DNA of 64,000 nucleotides from Streptomyces barringtoniae (GCF_020819595.1 NZ_JAJHNP010000003.1:434001-498000), one strand, 5' to 3'. Shown: positions 19,038-27,796, counted from the stretch's first letter. Translations and numbers: made by a program. Notes: a model not told the origin generated them from the sequence alone.

Positions 19038-19656
19038 CGTGCTGCGGCGTGGTCTGCAGGACGAGGAGTTCGACACGGTGTGCGCCGGCGACGGCGCCAC
19101 CGCCCTGCGGCTGGCGACACCGGACGTGTCCGCCGTCGTACTGGACGTCGGCCTGCCCGATGCCGACGGCCGCGACGTCTGCCAGGCGATGCGGGCCAAC
19201 GGCTTCCTCGCCCCGGTCCTCTTCCTGACCGCCCGGCAGGGACTCACGGACCGCCTGTCCGGCTTCTCGGCCGGCGGGGACGACTATCTGCCCAAGCCGT
19301 TCCACCTCGCCGAGCTGGCCGCCCGGCTGCGCGCCGCCCTGCGCCGGACCGCGCCCGCGGCCCCGGCCGCCGCCGCGGGCGGACTCGTGCTGGACGCCGT
19401 CCGGCACAGCGCCACCGTGCACGGCAGGCGCGTCGACCTCACGCCGACGGAGTTCCGGCTGCTGGCGGCGCTCACCGCGGCCGGCGGGGAGCTGGTGCGG
19501 CGCCGCGATCTGGTCCGCGCGGGCTGGCCGGAGGGGGCGCAGGTCAGCGACAACACGCTGGACCAGTACCTGACCCGGCTGCGCCGCAAGCTGCGCGCGG
19601 CGGGCAGCGAGAGGACCATCGCCACCGCGCGCGGTATCGGCCACCGCCTGACCTGA
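18991..19656 (+). CDS. OmpR/PhoB-type response regulator (orphan)
   Basis: 221 residues. Receiver domain (1-120) with acidic pocket (VEDD), phosphoacceptor Asp in VVLDVGLPDADG, Thr in LFLTARQ and Lys in LPKPFH; winged-helix effector (about 130-221) with LTPTEFRLLAAL and NTLDQYLTRLRRKLR. The ATG at 18991 follows GGAGAG and lies inside the 3' end of the PAP2 gene. No histidine kinase gene is adjacent, so the partner is elsewhere. A role in controlling the envelope phosphatase is only suggested by the overlap. Confidence 0.92.
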   Translation: MHPRILIVEDDHALRDVLRRGLQDEEFDTVCAGDGATALRLATPDVSAVVLDVGLPDADGRDVCQAMRANGFLAPVLFLTARQGLTDRLSGFSAGGDDYLPKPFHLAELAARLRAALRRTAPAAPAAAAGGLVLDAVRHSATVHGRRVDLTPTEFRLLAALTAAGGELVRRRDLVRAGWPEGAQVSDNTLDQYLTRLRRKLRAAGSERTIATARGIGHRLT

Positions 19657-19743
19657 GGCCGCACCACCACACGGCCTCGTGCCGGCATTGCCCGCCCCGG
19701 CGCCCGTCGGCCCCGGTCCGGCTCGCGCCCCGCTCCACAGCCG

Positions 19744-20598
19744 TCAGGGCGCGGCGTGTGGGCCGTCCGGGCGGGCCGTGCGCTGGCGTACCGTCTCGCG
19801 GCTGAGCTCCTCGGTCTCCGGCTCCGGCAGCCGCTCGAAGCCGTCCGCCGTGATCACGCAGCCGACGGGGAAGATACGGCGGTGCACATCGGGACCTCCG
19901 GTCGCCGAGTCCTCGTCCGCCGCGTCGTACAGCGCCTGGAGCGCGACGAGGACGGCCTCGCGCCGGCCGAGGCCGGGCCGGTACAGCTTCTTCAGGGCGC
20001 CCCGGGCGTAGGGGGAGCCTGAACCCTCGGCGTAGAAGTCGCACTTCTCGTAGAGGCCGCCGGCCGCGTCGAAGCCGAAGATGCGGCCGCACCCGCCGTC
20101 GGGCGCGCTGAGGTCGTACCCCGCGAGCAGTGGGACGACGGCGAGGCCCTGCATGGCCTGGGCGAGGTTGTCCCGGATCCTGGCCGCGAGCCGGGTCGCC
20201 CTGCCGGCCAGGGTCATGGGGATGCCCTCGATCTTCTCGAAGTGCGTGAGCTCGACCTGGTAGAGCCGCACCATGTCGACGGCGAGGCCGACGGTGCCGG
20301 CGAAGGCGACGGCCGTGTAGTCGTCGGCGGGGTGCACCTTCTCCAGGTCGCGCTGGGCGATCAGGTTGCCCATGGTGGCCCGGCGGTCTCCGGCGATCAG
20401 AACCCCGTCGCGGTAGGTGAGGGCGAGCACGGTGGTGCCGTGCGGGAACCGGTCGGCGGGAGTCCGCGCCCCGGCGGGCAGCACAGGCGCCGTGGGCAGC
20501 AGCCCGGGACGGTGCACGGCCAGGAACTCGGTGAAGGACGAGGTCCCCGGCGTGAAGAACGCCTCGCTCGGCAGCCCCGCTGTGTCGCTCCCCGCCAT
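19744..20598 (-). CDS. Second (stand-alone) 20S proteasome beta subunit, PrcB paralogue
   Basis: 284 residues. The N-terminal propeptide matches the actinobacterial PrcB type (SEAFFTPGTSSFTEFL), and the processing site is HG|T with Thr55 as nucleophile. Other catalytic residues are in place: AGDRRATMGN (Asp17 equivalent) and LEKVHPA (Lys33 equivalent), plus SGSPYARGALKKLY and DEDSATGGPDV. It therefore looks active. The canonical locus pairs prcB with prcA, pup, dop and arc/mpa; none is here. It could mix with the housekeeping alpha rings or form a specialised core. Convergent with the response regulator gene. Gene name prcB is avoided because the main copy should be elsewhere. Confidence 0.9.
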   Translation of the reverse strand: MAGSDTAGLPSEAFFTPGTSSFTEFLAVHRPGLLPTAPVLPAGARTPADRFPHGTTVLALTYRDGVLIAGDRRATMGNLIAQRDLEKVHPADDYTAVAFAGTVGLAVDMVRLYQVELTHFEKIEGIPMTLAGRATRLAARIRDNLAQAMQGLAVVPLLAGYDLSAPDGGCGRIFGFDAAGGLYEKCDFYAEGSGSPYARGALKKLYRPGLGRREAVLVALQALYDAADEDSATGGPDVHRRIFPVGCVITADGFERLPEPETEELSRETVRQRTARPDGPHAAP

Positions 20599-20667
20599 GA
20601 CGCTCCCCCTCGTGTGACGGCACCCCGACTCCTACCTGCGGCGGGCGCTCGGGAAACGCCCGGTCCG

Positions 20668-21648
20668 TCACAGGGCATTGCGCCGCACCAGCACCCCGAG
20701 CACCAGCAGCCCCGGAAGCAGGGGCAGCCACACGGTCAGCAGCCGGTACCCGAGCACGGCCGAGGCGGCGGCCGCGCCGGGGGCACCGGAGACGGTGAGG
20801 GCGAGGACGAGCGCCGCGTCCAGGGAGCCGAGCCCGCCCGGGGTGGGCAGCAGGGCGGCGGCGCTGCTGGCAGCGAGGTAGAGGAGGGCCACCTGGAGCG
20901 GTGGCAGCGGCAGTTCCACCGCCTGGGTGACGGCGATGAGGACGAGCGAGTGCAGCGCGGCGAAGGCGAGGGAGCCGCCCCACAGGGCCACCGCTCGCGC
21001 GGGACAGGCGTGCAGGGCACGGATGTCGGCCAGGACGGCCGACAGACCCCGGCGGCAGCGCGCCCACCAGGGGGTGACCGGCAGGGCCGCGAGCAGCACG
21101 AGTACGCCGAGGGCGACGGCGAGGGCCGTCGGGGTGGGGTGCGGCGGGCGCAGCAGTCCCGGGCAGGCCGGGGCGAGCAGCGCGATCAGTGTCAGGCGGA
21201 CCGTCGCACCGGCGGTGGCCTTGACGGCGAGGGCGCTGGCCGAGCGGCCGGCGGGCAGTCCGCAGCGCATCAGGAACCTGAGGTTCACCGCGCCCGCGCC
21301 GAGCCCGGCGGGCAGCAGGTGGTTGGCTGCGGAGGCGGCGAACTGGGCGGCGACGAGCCGGGATCCGGGCAGCCGCCGTAGCACCGCACCCTGCTGGGCG
21401 AGCGCCGAGGCCGCCCAGGTGCCGAGAGCCGCCGTCGCGCCGACCAGCAGCCAGCCCTGGTCGGCTCCGATCAGCCGCCCGGCGCCGCTCTCGAGGGCGG
21501 GCCAGTGCCGGCGGGCCAGGTAGAGCCCACCGAGCAGGACGGCGAGCAGGACGCCGGCGTGCCAGCAGGCCTGCCGGCGGCCCAGGGACGGGGCGGGTTC
21601 CGGCGGGGACTGAAGTGGCCGTTCCCGGGTACGGGGCGGGGACGTCAT
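20668..21648 (-). CDS. Lysylphosphatidylglycerol synthase-like / UPF0104 membrane protein
   Basis: 326 residues, about eight membrane helices. Family features: LPAGLGAGAVNLRFLMRCGL, LPLPPLQVALLYLAASSAA and LLPTPGGLGSLDAALVLAL, typical of the flippase part of MprF and of the stand-alone UPF0104 family, which lacks the aminoacyl-transferase domain. It probably moves a lipid or lipid-linked sugar. The start overlaps the stop of the upstream GT39-like gene by four bases (ATGA), so the two are translationally coupled. Confidence 0.85.
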   Translation of the reverse strand: MTSPPRTRERPLQSPPEPAPSLGRRQACWHAGVLLAVLLGGLYLARRHWPALESGAGRLIGADQGWLLVGATAALGTWAASALAQQGAVLRRLPGSRLVAAQFAASAANHLLPAGLGAGAVNLRFLMRCGLPAGRSASALAVKATAGATVRLTLIALLAPACPGLLRPPHPTPTALAVALGVLVLLAALPVTPWWARCRRGLSAVLADIRALHACPARAVALWGGSLAFAALHSLVLIAVTQAVELPLPPLQVALLYLAASSAAALLPTPGGLGSLDAALVLALTVSGAPGAAAASAVLGYRLLTVWLPLLPGLLVLGVLVRRNAL

Positions 21649-23126
21649 CGGCCGCCCCCGGGCACGGAGTAGTACAGCCGTTGTCCGTCGAGCGGTTCGG
21701 ACGGCCAGTCGCGGGCGTAGCCGGGCGGCCGGGTGCCGTCGGGAACCAGCGCGGCGACCGGGATCCGCCGGGCGGTCCCGACGATGGCCTCCCCGGTGCT
21801 GTTGGCGTTGTGCCCGGTCGTCTCGGCCGAGGAGCATCCGGTGTAGAAGGCGACGGGGATGGCACCGTCCCCGGTGAGCAGGCAGGGCGGGCGGACGCCG
21901 AGCCGGTGCAGGGAGGCGGCGGTGCGGGACCAGCCGCGACGGTCCTCGGTGGTGTTGTGGACCGTGTTCTCCAGGACGGCCAGCTGCACCGCGAGATGGG
22001 CGGCGAGTCCGAGGCAGACCAGGGTGGCGACGACCGGGCGCCAGGGCCGGCGCCGCGCCGTGACCAGGTACGTCAGTGCGTCGGCGACCGGGAGGGCGAG
22101 CAGGGCGTAGGCCGGCAGCAGGAAGCGCGGGGCGGCGTAGCCGATCATGAACAGGTACGGGAAGGCGGCGGTGGCCGCGCACGCCAACGGCAGCAGCGTG
22201 ACCGTCGTACGCCGGGCGCGGACGGCGACGACGAGCCCGAGCACGGCGAGCAGCGGCAGGACGAACCACCAGACGGTGACCAGCGGGTTGGGGAGGGCGC
22301 CGGTGCACGGCCGGCACAGCGCCCGGCCGCTGAGGCTGCGCAGCTGGTCGACGACGGCGAGGTGCCAGCCGAGGCCGCCCTGGATCGCCGAGCCCTCGGA
22401 CAGCCGGCGCACCGGGCCGCCGTAGTCGGCGTACGCCTCGACCACCCAGTCGGCGGCACCGGCCGCGAGCCCGGCGAGCAGCACCACGAGCGCCCGCCGG
22501 TGGCGGCGTGCGAGGCCGAGGGCGAGAAGCGGCAGCACCGCCCAGACGGCGTCCATGGGCCGCATCAGGGCCATGAGCGCGGCACTCGCCGCCAGGCCCC
22601 ACAGGGCGCTGCGGTCGGCGCGGGCGCGCAGGAAACATCCGACGGCGGCCAGGGCACCGACGGCGACCCAGTAGTTGGGCATGGCCTGCGGGCCGTAGAA
22701 CAGGGTGACCCACAGGGAGGCGAGGAGGGCGCCGGAGAGGGCGAGGACGCGTACCGGGAACAGGCAGCGCCAGGCGCGCAGAGCCAGGTACAGGGCGAGG
22801 CCGGACAGGACGGCGAGGTAGGTCCGCAGCAGGGCCGTGGAGGTGGACCAGGAGGCGACGGGCGCGACGAGCAGGGAGACGCCCCGGGCCCGGGGTGCGC
22901 TGAAGAAGGCGGCGGGGGCCTGGGGACTGACCTGGCTGACGTACACCGCCTCGTCCCAGCCGAGGCCCATGCCGGGCCGGACCAGGAGCAGTTGGGCCAG
23001 GGTGAAGGCAGCGGCGACGGCCGCGAGCGGGGCGGTGGCGGGGACCGGCCGGGTGCCGTCGGACGTGCGCGGTGAGCGTGAGCGCCGGAGTCCGGCGAGT
23101 GTGGCGTGCGCGCTGCCGGCCATCAT
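21645..23126 (-). CDS. GT39-like polytopic glycosyltransferase
   Basis: About 493 residues with roughly ten to twelve membrane helices. The first outer loop contains GLGWDEAVYVSQV, the acidic pair expected in GT-C glycosyltransferases that use polyprenyl-phosphate sugars; the C-terminal third is a periplasmic domain (GVRPPCLLTGDGAIPVAF, then DWPSEPLDGQRLYY). Likely role: transfer of a sugar from a lipid carrier to an envelope acceptor. ATG codons at 23126 and 23123 are both possible after AGGGG. First gene of a two-gene operon with the LPG-synthase-like gene; divergent from the BlaI gene. Acceptor unknown. Confidence 0.8.
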   Translation of the reverse strand: MMAGSAHATLAGLRRSRSPRTSDGTRPVPATAPLAAVAAAFTLAQLLLVRPGMGLGWDEAVYVSQVSPQAPAAFFSAPRARGVSLLVAPVASWSTSTALLRTYLAVLSGLALYLALRAWRCLFPVRVLALSGALLASLWVTLFYGPQAMPNYWVAVGALAAVGCFLRARADRSALWGLAASAALMALMRPMDAVWAVLPLLALGLARRHRRALVVLLAGLAAGAADWVVEAYADYGGPVRRLSEGSAIQGGLGWHLAVVDQLRSLSGRALCRPCTGALPNPLVTVWWFVLPLLAVLGLVVAVRARRTTVTLLPLACAATAAFPYLFMIGYAAPRFLLPAYALLALPVADALTYLVTARRRPWRPVVATLVCLGLAAHLAVQLAVLENTVHNTTEDRRGWSRTAASLHRLGVRPPCLLTGDGAIPVAFYTGCSSAETTGHNANSTGEAIVGTARRIPVAALVPDGTRPPGYARDWPSEPLDGQRLYYSVPGGGR

Positions 23127-23163
23127 CACCCCTCTGCCCCCACGGCGTGTGGAGACCCTTGTC

Positions 23164-23182
23164 ACCCTACAACCCGTAGGGT
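23164..23182. promoter_or_regulatory. Perfect inverted repeat in the divergent BlaI/GT39 promoter region
   Basis: ACCCTAC-AACCC-GTAGGGT: 7-bp perfect arms, 5-bp spacer, placed 38 bases before the GT39-like gene. The core CTAC-N5-GTAG resembles BlaI-type TAC/GTA dyads, though the classical spacing is four. Confidence 0.5.
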
Positions 23183-23268
23183 CCAGGACGGGAGTCGGGG
23201 AAAACACCGTCAAACTACCGCGAATACCTGCCTGATGCCGGGCGGACGGGGCCATCCGGCCGACGGCA

Positions 23269-23281
23269 CTACGCGCTGTAA
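23269..23281. promoter_or_regulatory. Second CTAC-N5-GTA site just upstream of the BlaI gene
   Basis: CTAC-GCGCT-GTAA has the same half-site order and spacing as 23167-23179 and ends ten bases before the BlaI start. It overlaps a -10-like TAAGGT. Candidate autoregulatory site. Confidence 0.35.
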
Positions 23282-23290
23282 GGTTGGGGT

Positions 23291-23674
23291 ATGGCTGGCA
23301 CAGGGTCCCGCGGCAGGGCGGAGCGGCGCAGCGCCGGTGAGCTGGAGAGCGAGGTGCTGGCCACCCTCTGGGCCACCGAACGGCCACTGACCCCGGCCGA
23401 GATCCAGGCCGAGATCGACGGGGCGCTCGCCTACAACACGGTGCACACCATCCTCAAACGCCTGTACGACAAGGGGCTGGTGCTGCGGGACGCCGCCGGG
23501 CGGCGCGGCGCGTACCGGCCGGCGAAGAACGCGGCCGAGCTGACCGCCGAGGCGATGCACGAGGCCCTGGACCGCGGCCCGGACCCGATCGCCGCGCTCC
23601 AGCAGTTCGTGACCGGGCTGAGCCCCGAGGAGGAGCGGGCGCTGCGCGAGCTGCTCGCCGGAGGCGGCGCATGA
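23291..23674 (+). CDS. BlaI/MecI-family transcriptional repressor
   Basis: 127 residues. A winged-helix domain of the penicillinase-repressor family: GELESEVLATLWATERPLTP, EIDGALAYNTVHTILKRLYD (recognition helix) and KGLVLRDAAGRRGAYRPA, then a short helical dimerisation tail. BlaI repressors are dimers inactivated by proteolysis triggered by a BlaR1-type metalloprotease, and exactly such a partner follows with a 4-base ATGA overlap. The start lies ten bases after a -10-like sequence, so the mRNA may be leaderless. In Streptomyces such pairs often have no beta-lactamase beside them; none is visible here. Confidence 0.92.
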   Translation: MAGTGSRGRAERRSAGELESEVLATLWATERPLTPAEIQAEIDGALAYNTVHTILKRLYDKGLVLRDAAGRRGAYRPAKNAAELTAEAMHEALDRGPDPIAALQQFVTGLSPEEERALRELLAGGGA

Positions 23675-24564
23675 GGTTCGACGTGTACACCCCGCTGGTG
23701 CTGTCCCTGCTGCTGTCGGTGGTCGCCCCGCCGCTCGCCCGCCGGGGCGCTCCGGCACTCGCCGCGCGCGTGCTCACCTCGGCGGCCGTACTGACGGCCG
23801 CGGCCACCACCTGGTCACTGGTCCTGCTGGCCGCCGCGCTCCTCGGCCACGCGCCGCCGCTGATCCGCGAGGCCCGCGAGGACGGGCATCCGGTGACGAA
23901 TCCGGTGCCCGAGGCGATCGGCATCGCCGCCGGCCTGGCCCTGGTGGCGGTCGCCGTTCGGGTGTACCGGGCCGTACGCGCCGAACGCCGCACCCGCCGC
24001 ACCCTGCGCCGGCTGTGCGCGGGGCACCCGGCGGACACCGAGCTGATCGTCGCGGCCTCCGAGGTGCCGCAGGCGTTCGCGATCCCGGGACGACCGGGCC
24101 GGATCCTGGTCACCTCGGCGATGCTGCGCGCGCTGGAGCCGGCCGAGCGGCGGGTGCTCCTCGCCCACGAGCGCGCCCATCTCGCCCACCGGCACGGGCC
24201 GCTGGTCACGGCGGCGACACTCGCGGCGGCGGCCGACCCGCTGCTCGGGCCGGTACGCAGGGCCGTCGGCTTCCTCGTGGAACGGTGGGCCGACGAGCAG
24301 GCCGCGGCCACGGTCGGCGACCGGCGGATCGCCGCCCGGACGCTGGCCCGGGCGGCGCTCACCGCCGGCCGGGCCCGCACCGCCTGCGCCCTGCACTTCA
24401 CCGACCGGGCCGTCACCCGCCGGATCGCGGCCCTGCAGACCAGCCCGCCCCCACGGCTGTGGTCCGCGGCGGCGGCCGTCCTCCTCCTGGGCACCGTGTC
24501 CGCGCTGCTCGCGGCCGACGCGACGGGCGATCTGCTGCGGCAACTGTCCGGCGTCCTGAACTGA
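23671..24564 (+). CDS. M56-family membrane metallopeptidase (BlaR1-like)
   Basis: 297 residues. Helices at about 5-25, 35-55 and 80-105, a cytoplasmic zinc peptidase domain with HExxH in LLAHERAHLAHRHG (about residues 166-180), a downstream metal-ligand region (VERWADEQAAATVG) and a last helix at about 268-290. It lacks the extracellular penicillin-binding sensor of true BlaR1. The natural substrate should be the BlaI repressor encoded directly upstream. It is followed by a Streptomyces interspersed repeat. Confidence 0.92.
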   Translation: MRFDVYTPLVLSLLLSVVAPPLARRGAPALAARVLTSAAVLTAAATTWSLVLLAAALLGHAPPLIREAREDGHPVTNPVPEAIGIAAGLALVAVAVRVYRAVRAERRTRRTLRRLCAGHPADTELIVAASEVPQAFAIPGRPGRILVTSAMLRALEPAERRVLLAHERAHLAHRHGPLVTAATLAAAADPLLGPVRRAVGFLVERWADEQAAATVGDRRIAARTLARAALTAGRARTACALHFTDRAVTRRIAALQTSPPPRLWSAAAAVLLLGTVSALLAADATGDLLRQLSGVLN

Positions 24565-24571
24565 AAGCGCC

Positions 24572-24630
24572 CTCAAGGGGCTCGGGGCTGTATCGACATG
24601 CGGCTGCGCCGTGTGGGCGCGACCGGCCAC
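24572..24630 (+). repeat. Streptomyces interspersed intergenic repeat, copy 2
   Basis: CTCAAGGGGCTCGGGG followed by TATCGACATGCGGCTGCGCC is a close relative of 8137-8200. It lies eight bases after the M56 gene stop and may serve as its 3' end. Confidence 0.6.
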
Positions 24631-24686
24631 GGCGGTGCGGCAGACGCCCCACGACAGATCCCGGCGCGCGCAGCGGCGCGCCTGCC

Positions 24687-27059
24687 TCAACCGCCGTTCG
24701 GGGCGCGATGCAGCGGCTGCTCCGGGGTGGGTCGGCGGAACACAGGCGGCACCGCCCGCACCGCCGGCTCGTCGGTGCTCACGGTGAGCCGCTCGCCATG
24801 GTGCCGCAGGGTCAGCGGCGGCCCGTCCAGCAGCGCGTACGTCGCCTTGTCCGCGCCGATGTCCACGCGCAGCCGCCGGCCGCGGAACTCCACGTTGAAG
24901 GCGAGCCGGCTCAGCCGCTCGGGCAGGCGCGGCGCGAACCGCAGCCGCTCGCCGTCGCGGCGCATCCCGCCGAAGCCCGCCACCAGCGCCATCCAGGTAC
25001 CGGCCAGCGAGGCGATGTGCAGCCCGTCGCGGGTGTTGTGCTCCAGGTCCTGCAGGTCCATCAGGGCCGCCTCGGTGGTGTAGGCCCAGGCGAGGTCCAG
25101 ATGGCCCGCCTGGGCCGCGACCACGGCCTGGCAGCACGCCGACAGGGAGGAGTCCCGCACGGTCAGCGGCTCGTAGTAGGCGAAGTTCCGGGCGATCTGC
25201 TCCGCGCCGTCCGCGTCCTCGTCGTCGTACCCCTTTTCGAAGAAGTCGCCGCAGGTGTACATGGCCAGCACCAGGTCGGCCTGTTTGACGACCTGCTTGC
25301 GGTACAGGTCGAAGTAGGGGAAGTGCAGCAGCAGCGGGTACTGGTCGGGGCGGGTTCCGGTGAAGTCCCAGCGCTGGTAGCGGGTGAACCCGGCGTGCTG
25401 CTCGTGGACGCGGAGTTCGTGGTTGTAGGGGATGTGCATGGCCTCGGCGGCGTCCCGCCACGCCGCGCTCTCCTCCTCGTCCGCGCCGAGCCGTGCCGCC
25501 TCGCGCGGATGGCGTTCGACGGCGTCGGCCGCGCGGAGCAGGTTCTGCCGGGCCATGAGGTTGGTGTAGGTGTTGTCGTCGGCGACCGCGCTGTACTCGT
25601 CGGGGCCGGTGACGCCGTCGATGTGGAAGACGCCGTGGGCGTCGTGGTGGCCCAGCGAGCGCCACAGCCGGGCCGTCTCCACCAGCAGTTCCACGCCGAC
25701 CTCGCGCTCGAACGCGGTGTCGCCGGTGGCCTCGACGTACCGGACCACCGCGTCGGCTATGCCGGCGTTCACGTGGAAGGCGGCGGTGCCGGCCGGCCAG
25801 TACGCCGAGCCCTCCGGCCCCGCGATCGTCCGCCAGGGGAACGCAGCGCCGCCGAGCCCGAGTTGGGCCGCGCGTTCGCGGGCCTCGTCCAGGGTGTTGT
25901 ACCGCCAGCGCAGCGCCTCCGCGACCGCAGCGGGGGCGGTGTGGGTGAGCACGGGCAGCACGAACATCTCCGTGTCCCAGAAGGCGTGCCCGTCGTAGCC
26001 GGAGCCGGTCAGGCCCTTCGCGGGGATGGCGCGCTGCTCGGCGCGGGCCCCGGCCTGCAGGACGTGGAACAGGGCGAAGCGGACGGCCTGCTGGACCTGC
26101 TCGTCGCCGTCCGTCTCGACGTCGGCGCGGGCCCAGAAGTCGTCCAGGCAGGCCCGCTGGTCCGCCAGCAGGCCCTGCCAGCCGTCGTGCGCGGCGGCGG
26201 CGAGCGCGGCGTCGACCTGGTCGGCCATCGCGGGCAGTGAGCGGGTGCCGGACCAGCCGTGGGCGACCAGCTTCTCCACCCGCAGGGTCTGTCCGGGCTC
26301 CAGTACGGAGGTGACCGTGAGCCGGGCCACGTCGGTGCCGCTCTCGCTGCGGGTGGTGGTGCGCTCGGGGCCGCTGACGACGTGGTCGGCCGCGACGGCC
26401 ACCCTGAGGCCGCTGCGCCGGGTGCGGTGCACCAGCCGCAGCCGGCCGCCGGAGGCGAAGTGGTCCTCCTGCTCCAGCGGCGACTGCAGTGCCATGGCCG
26501 CGCGCGGATCGCCGTTCGCCTCGGGCAGGGTCTCGTTGGCGACCAGCTCGGACTGGATCACCACCCGGCTGCGGCCGCCGACGGCCTCCACCTCGTACGC
26601 CACCGCGGCCACCGCCCGCTGGGTCAGCGACACCAGCCGGGTCGAGCGCACCCGGACGGTGGAGCCCGCCGGGGAGGTCCACTCGCAGGTCCGCTCCAGC
26701 ACACCGCGGCGCAGGTCCAGAACCCGCTCGTGGGCGACGAGCCGCCCGTACCGCAGGTCGAACGGCTCGTCGTCGACCAGCAGCCTGAGGATCTTGCCGT
26801 TGGTGACGTTGATGACCGTCTGGCCCGATTCCGGGTAGCCGTAGCCGGCCTCCGCGTACGGCAGCGGGTGCACCTCGTGCACGCCGTTGAGGTAGCTGCC
26901 GGGCAGGCCGTGCGGTTCGCCCTCGTCGAGGTTGCCGCGCCAGCCGACGTGCCCGTTGGACAGCGCGAACACCGACTCGCTCTGGGCGAGCACGTCGAGG
27001 TCGAGGGCGGTCTCCCGTACGGCCCACGGCTCCACGCCGTACGACCGGTCGGTGATCAC
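24687..27059 (-). CDS. GH65 disaccharide phosphorylase (maltose/trehalose/kojibiose type)
   Basis: 790 residues, normal length for GH65. N-terminal beta-sandwich (ESVFALSNGHVGWRGNLDEG, PGSYLNGVHEVHPLPYAEAG), (alpha/alpha)6 catalytic domain with GYDGHAFWDTEMFVLPVLT and the general-acid Glu in DGVTGPDEYSAVADDNTYTN, then the C-terminal jelly roll. These enzymes cleave an alpha-glucosidic disaccharide with phosphate to glucose and beta-glucose-1-phosphate. The start is GTG 27059, overlapping the stop of the beta-phosphoglucomutase gene (GTGA), which handles the product. No signal peptide, so cytosolic. Linkage specificity cannot be read by eye. Confidence 0.93.
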   Translation of the reverse strand: MITDRSYGVEPWAVRETALDLDVLAQSESVFALSNGHVGWRGNLDEGEPHGLPGSYLNGVHEVHPLPYAEAGYGYPESGQTVINVTNGKILRLLVDDEPFDLRYGRLVAHERVLDLRRGVLERTCEWTSPAGSTVRVRSTRLVSLTQRAVAAVAYEVEAVGGRSRVVIQSELVANETLPEANGDPRAAMALQSPLEQEDHFASGGRLRLVHRTRRSGLRVAVAADHVVSGPERTTTRSESGTDVARLTVTSVLEPGQTLRVEKLVAHGWSGTRSLPAMADQVDAALAAAAHDGWQGLLADQRACLDDFWARADVETDGDEQVQQAVRFALFHVLQAGARAEQRAIPAKGLTGSGYDGHAFWDTEMFVLPVLTHTAPAAVAEALRWRYNTLDEARERAAQLGLGGAAFPWRTIAGPEGSAYWPAGTAAFHVNAGIADAVVRYVEATGDTAFEREVGVELLVETARLWRSLGHHDAHGVFHIDGVTGPDEYSAVADDNTYTNLMARQNLLRAADAVERHPREAARLGADEEESAAWRDAAEAMHIPYNHELRVHEQHAGFTRYQRWDFTGTRPDQYPLLLHFPYFDLYRKQVVKQADLVLAMYTCGDFFEKGYDDEDADGAEQIARNFAYYEPLTVRDSSLSACCQAVVAAQAGHLDLAWAYTTEAALMDLQDLEHNTRDGLHIASLAGTWMALVAGFGGMRRDGERLRFAPRLPERLSRLAFNVEFRGRRLRVDIGADKATYALLDGPPLTLRHHGERLTVSTDEPAVRAVPPVFRRPTPEQPLHRAPNGG

Positions 27060-27796
27060 TGCTTGCCTCCCAGTTCGGCGAGATCCTGCACCACGACGGT
27101 CGCGCCGTGCGCGTACAGGGCGTCGGCCTGGCCCACGCGGTCCACGCCGACGACGTACCCGAAGCCGCCCGCGCGGCCCGCGTCCATGCCGGCCAGCGCG
27201 TCCTCGAACACGGCGGCCCGGGACGGTTCGACGCCCAGGTCGTGGGCGGCGGCGAGGAAGGTGTCGGGGTGCGGCTTGCCCGGCAGGTGCCGTTCGGCGG
27301 CGACCACACCGTCGATCCGTACGTCGAAGAAGTGCTCGGCGCCGACGGAGCGCAGCACGTCACGGCAGTTGGCGCTGGAGGAGACGATCGCCGTGCGCAG
27401 TCCCTCGGCGCGGACCGCCTCCAGATAGCGCAGGGTGCCCTCGTAGGCCTCCACGCCGCCGGTGCGGATCCGCTCCAGCAGCAGGACGTTCTTGCGGTTG
27501 CCGAGGCCGTGCACGGTATGGGCGTCCGGCGGATCCTCCGGGGTGCCCTCGGGCAGGTGGATGCCGCGCGAGTCGAGGAAGGCGCGGACCCCGTCGGCGC
27601 GGGGACGGCCGTCGACGTACTCGTCGTAGTCGGCGACCGCGTCGAACGGCCGCCCCTGCTCCCCCGCGTAGTCCCGCAGGAACGCGTCGAACGTCTCCTT
27701 CCAGGCGGCCGCGTGCACGACGGCCGTCCTGGTGACGACCCCGTCGAGATCGAAGAGACAGGCCTGGATGGTGTCGGGCAGACCGAGCTGAGTCAT
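27056..27796 (-). CDS. Beta-phosphoglucomutase family HAD hydrolase
   Basis: 246 residues. HAD motif I is ACLFDLDGVVTRTAVVH (DxD, both Asp present), motif II is in AIVSSSANC, motif III Lys is in LPGKPHPDTFLAAA, and motif IV is VFEDALAGMDAG. The LFDLDGVV-T-T pattern and the helical cap are those of beta-PGM, which turns beta-glucose-1-phosphate into glucose-6-phosphate. Overlap with the GH65 gene makes a two-enzyme route from disaccharide to glycolysis. The ATG at 27796 has only a weak ribosome site. Confidence 0.92.
   Translation of the reverse strand: MTQLGLPDTIQACLFDLDGVVTRTAVVHAAAWKETFDAFLRDYAGEQGRPFDAVADYDEYVDGRPRADGVRAFLDSRGIHLPEGTPEDPPDAHTVHGLGNRKNVLLLERIRTGGVEAYEGTLRYLEAVRAEGLRTAIVSSSANCRDVLRSVGAEHFFDVRIDGVVAAERHLPGKPHPDTFLAAAHDLGVEPSRAAVFEDALAGMDAGRAGGFGYVVGVDRVGQADALYAHGATVVVQDLAELGGKQ

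Noticed and set aside
23291..24564. Beta-lactam resistance operon
   Set aside because: The M56 protein lacks a penicillin-binding sensor and no beta-lactamase is adjacent; such pairs in Streptomyces often have other roles.
23815..27363. A 1182-codon open frame on the minus strand
   Set aside because: It shadows the GH65, bPGM and M56 genes, which have clear family motifs in other frames.
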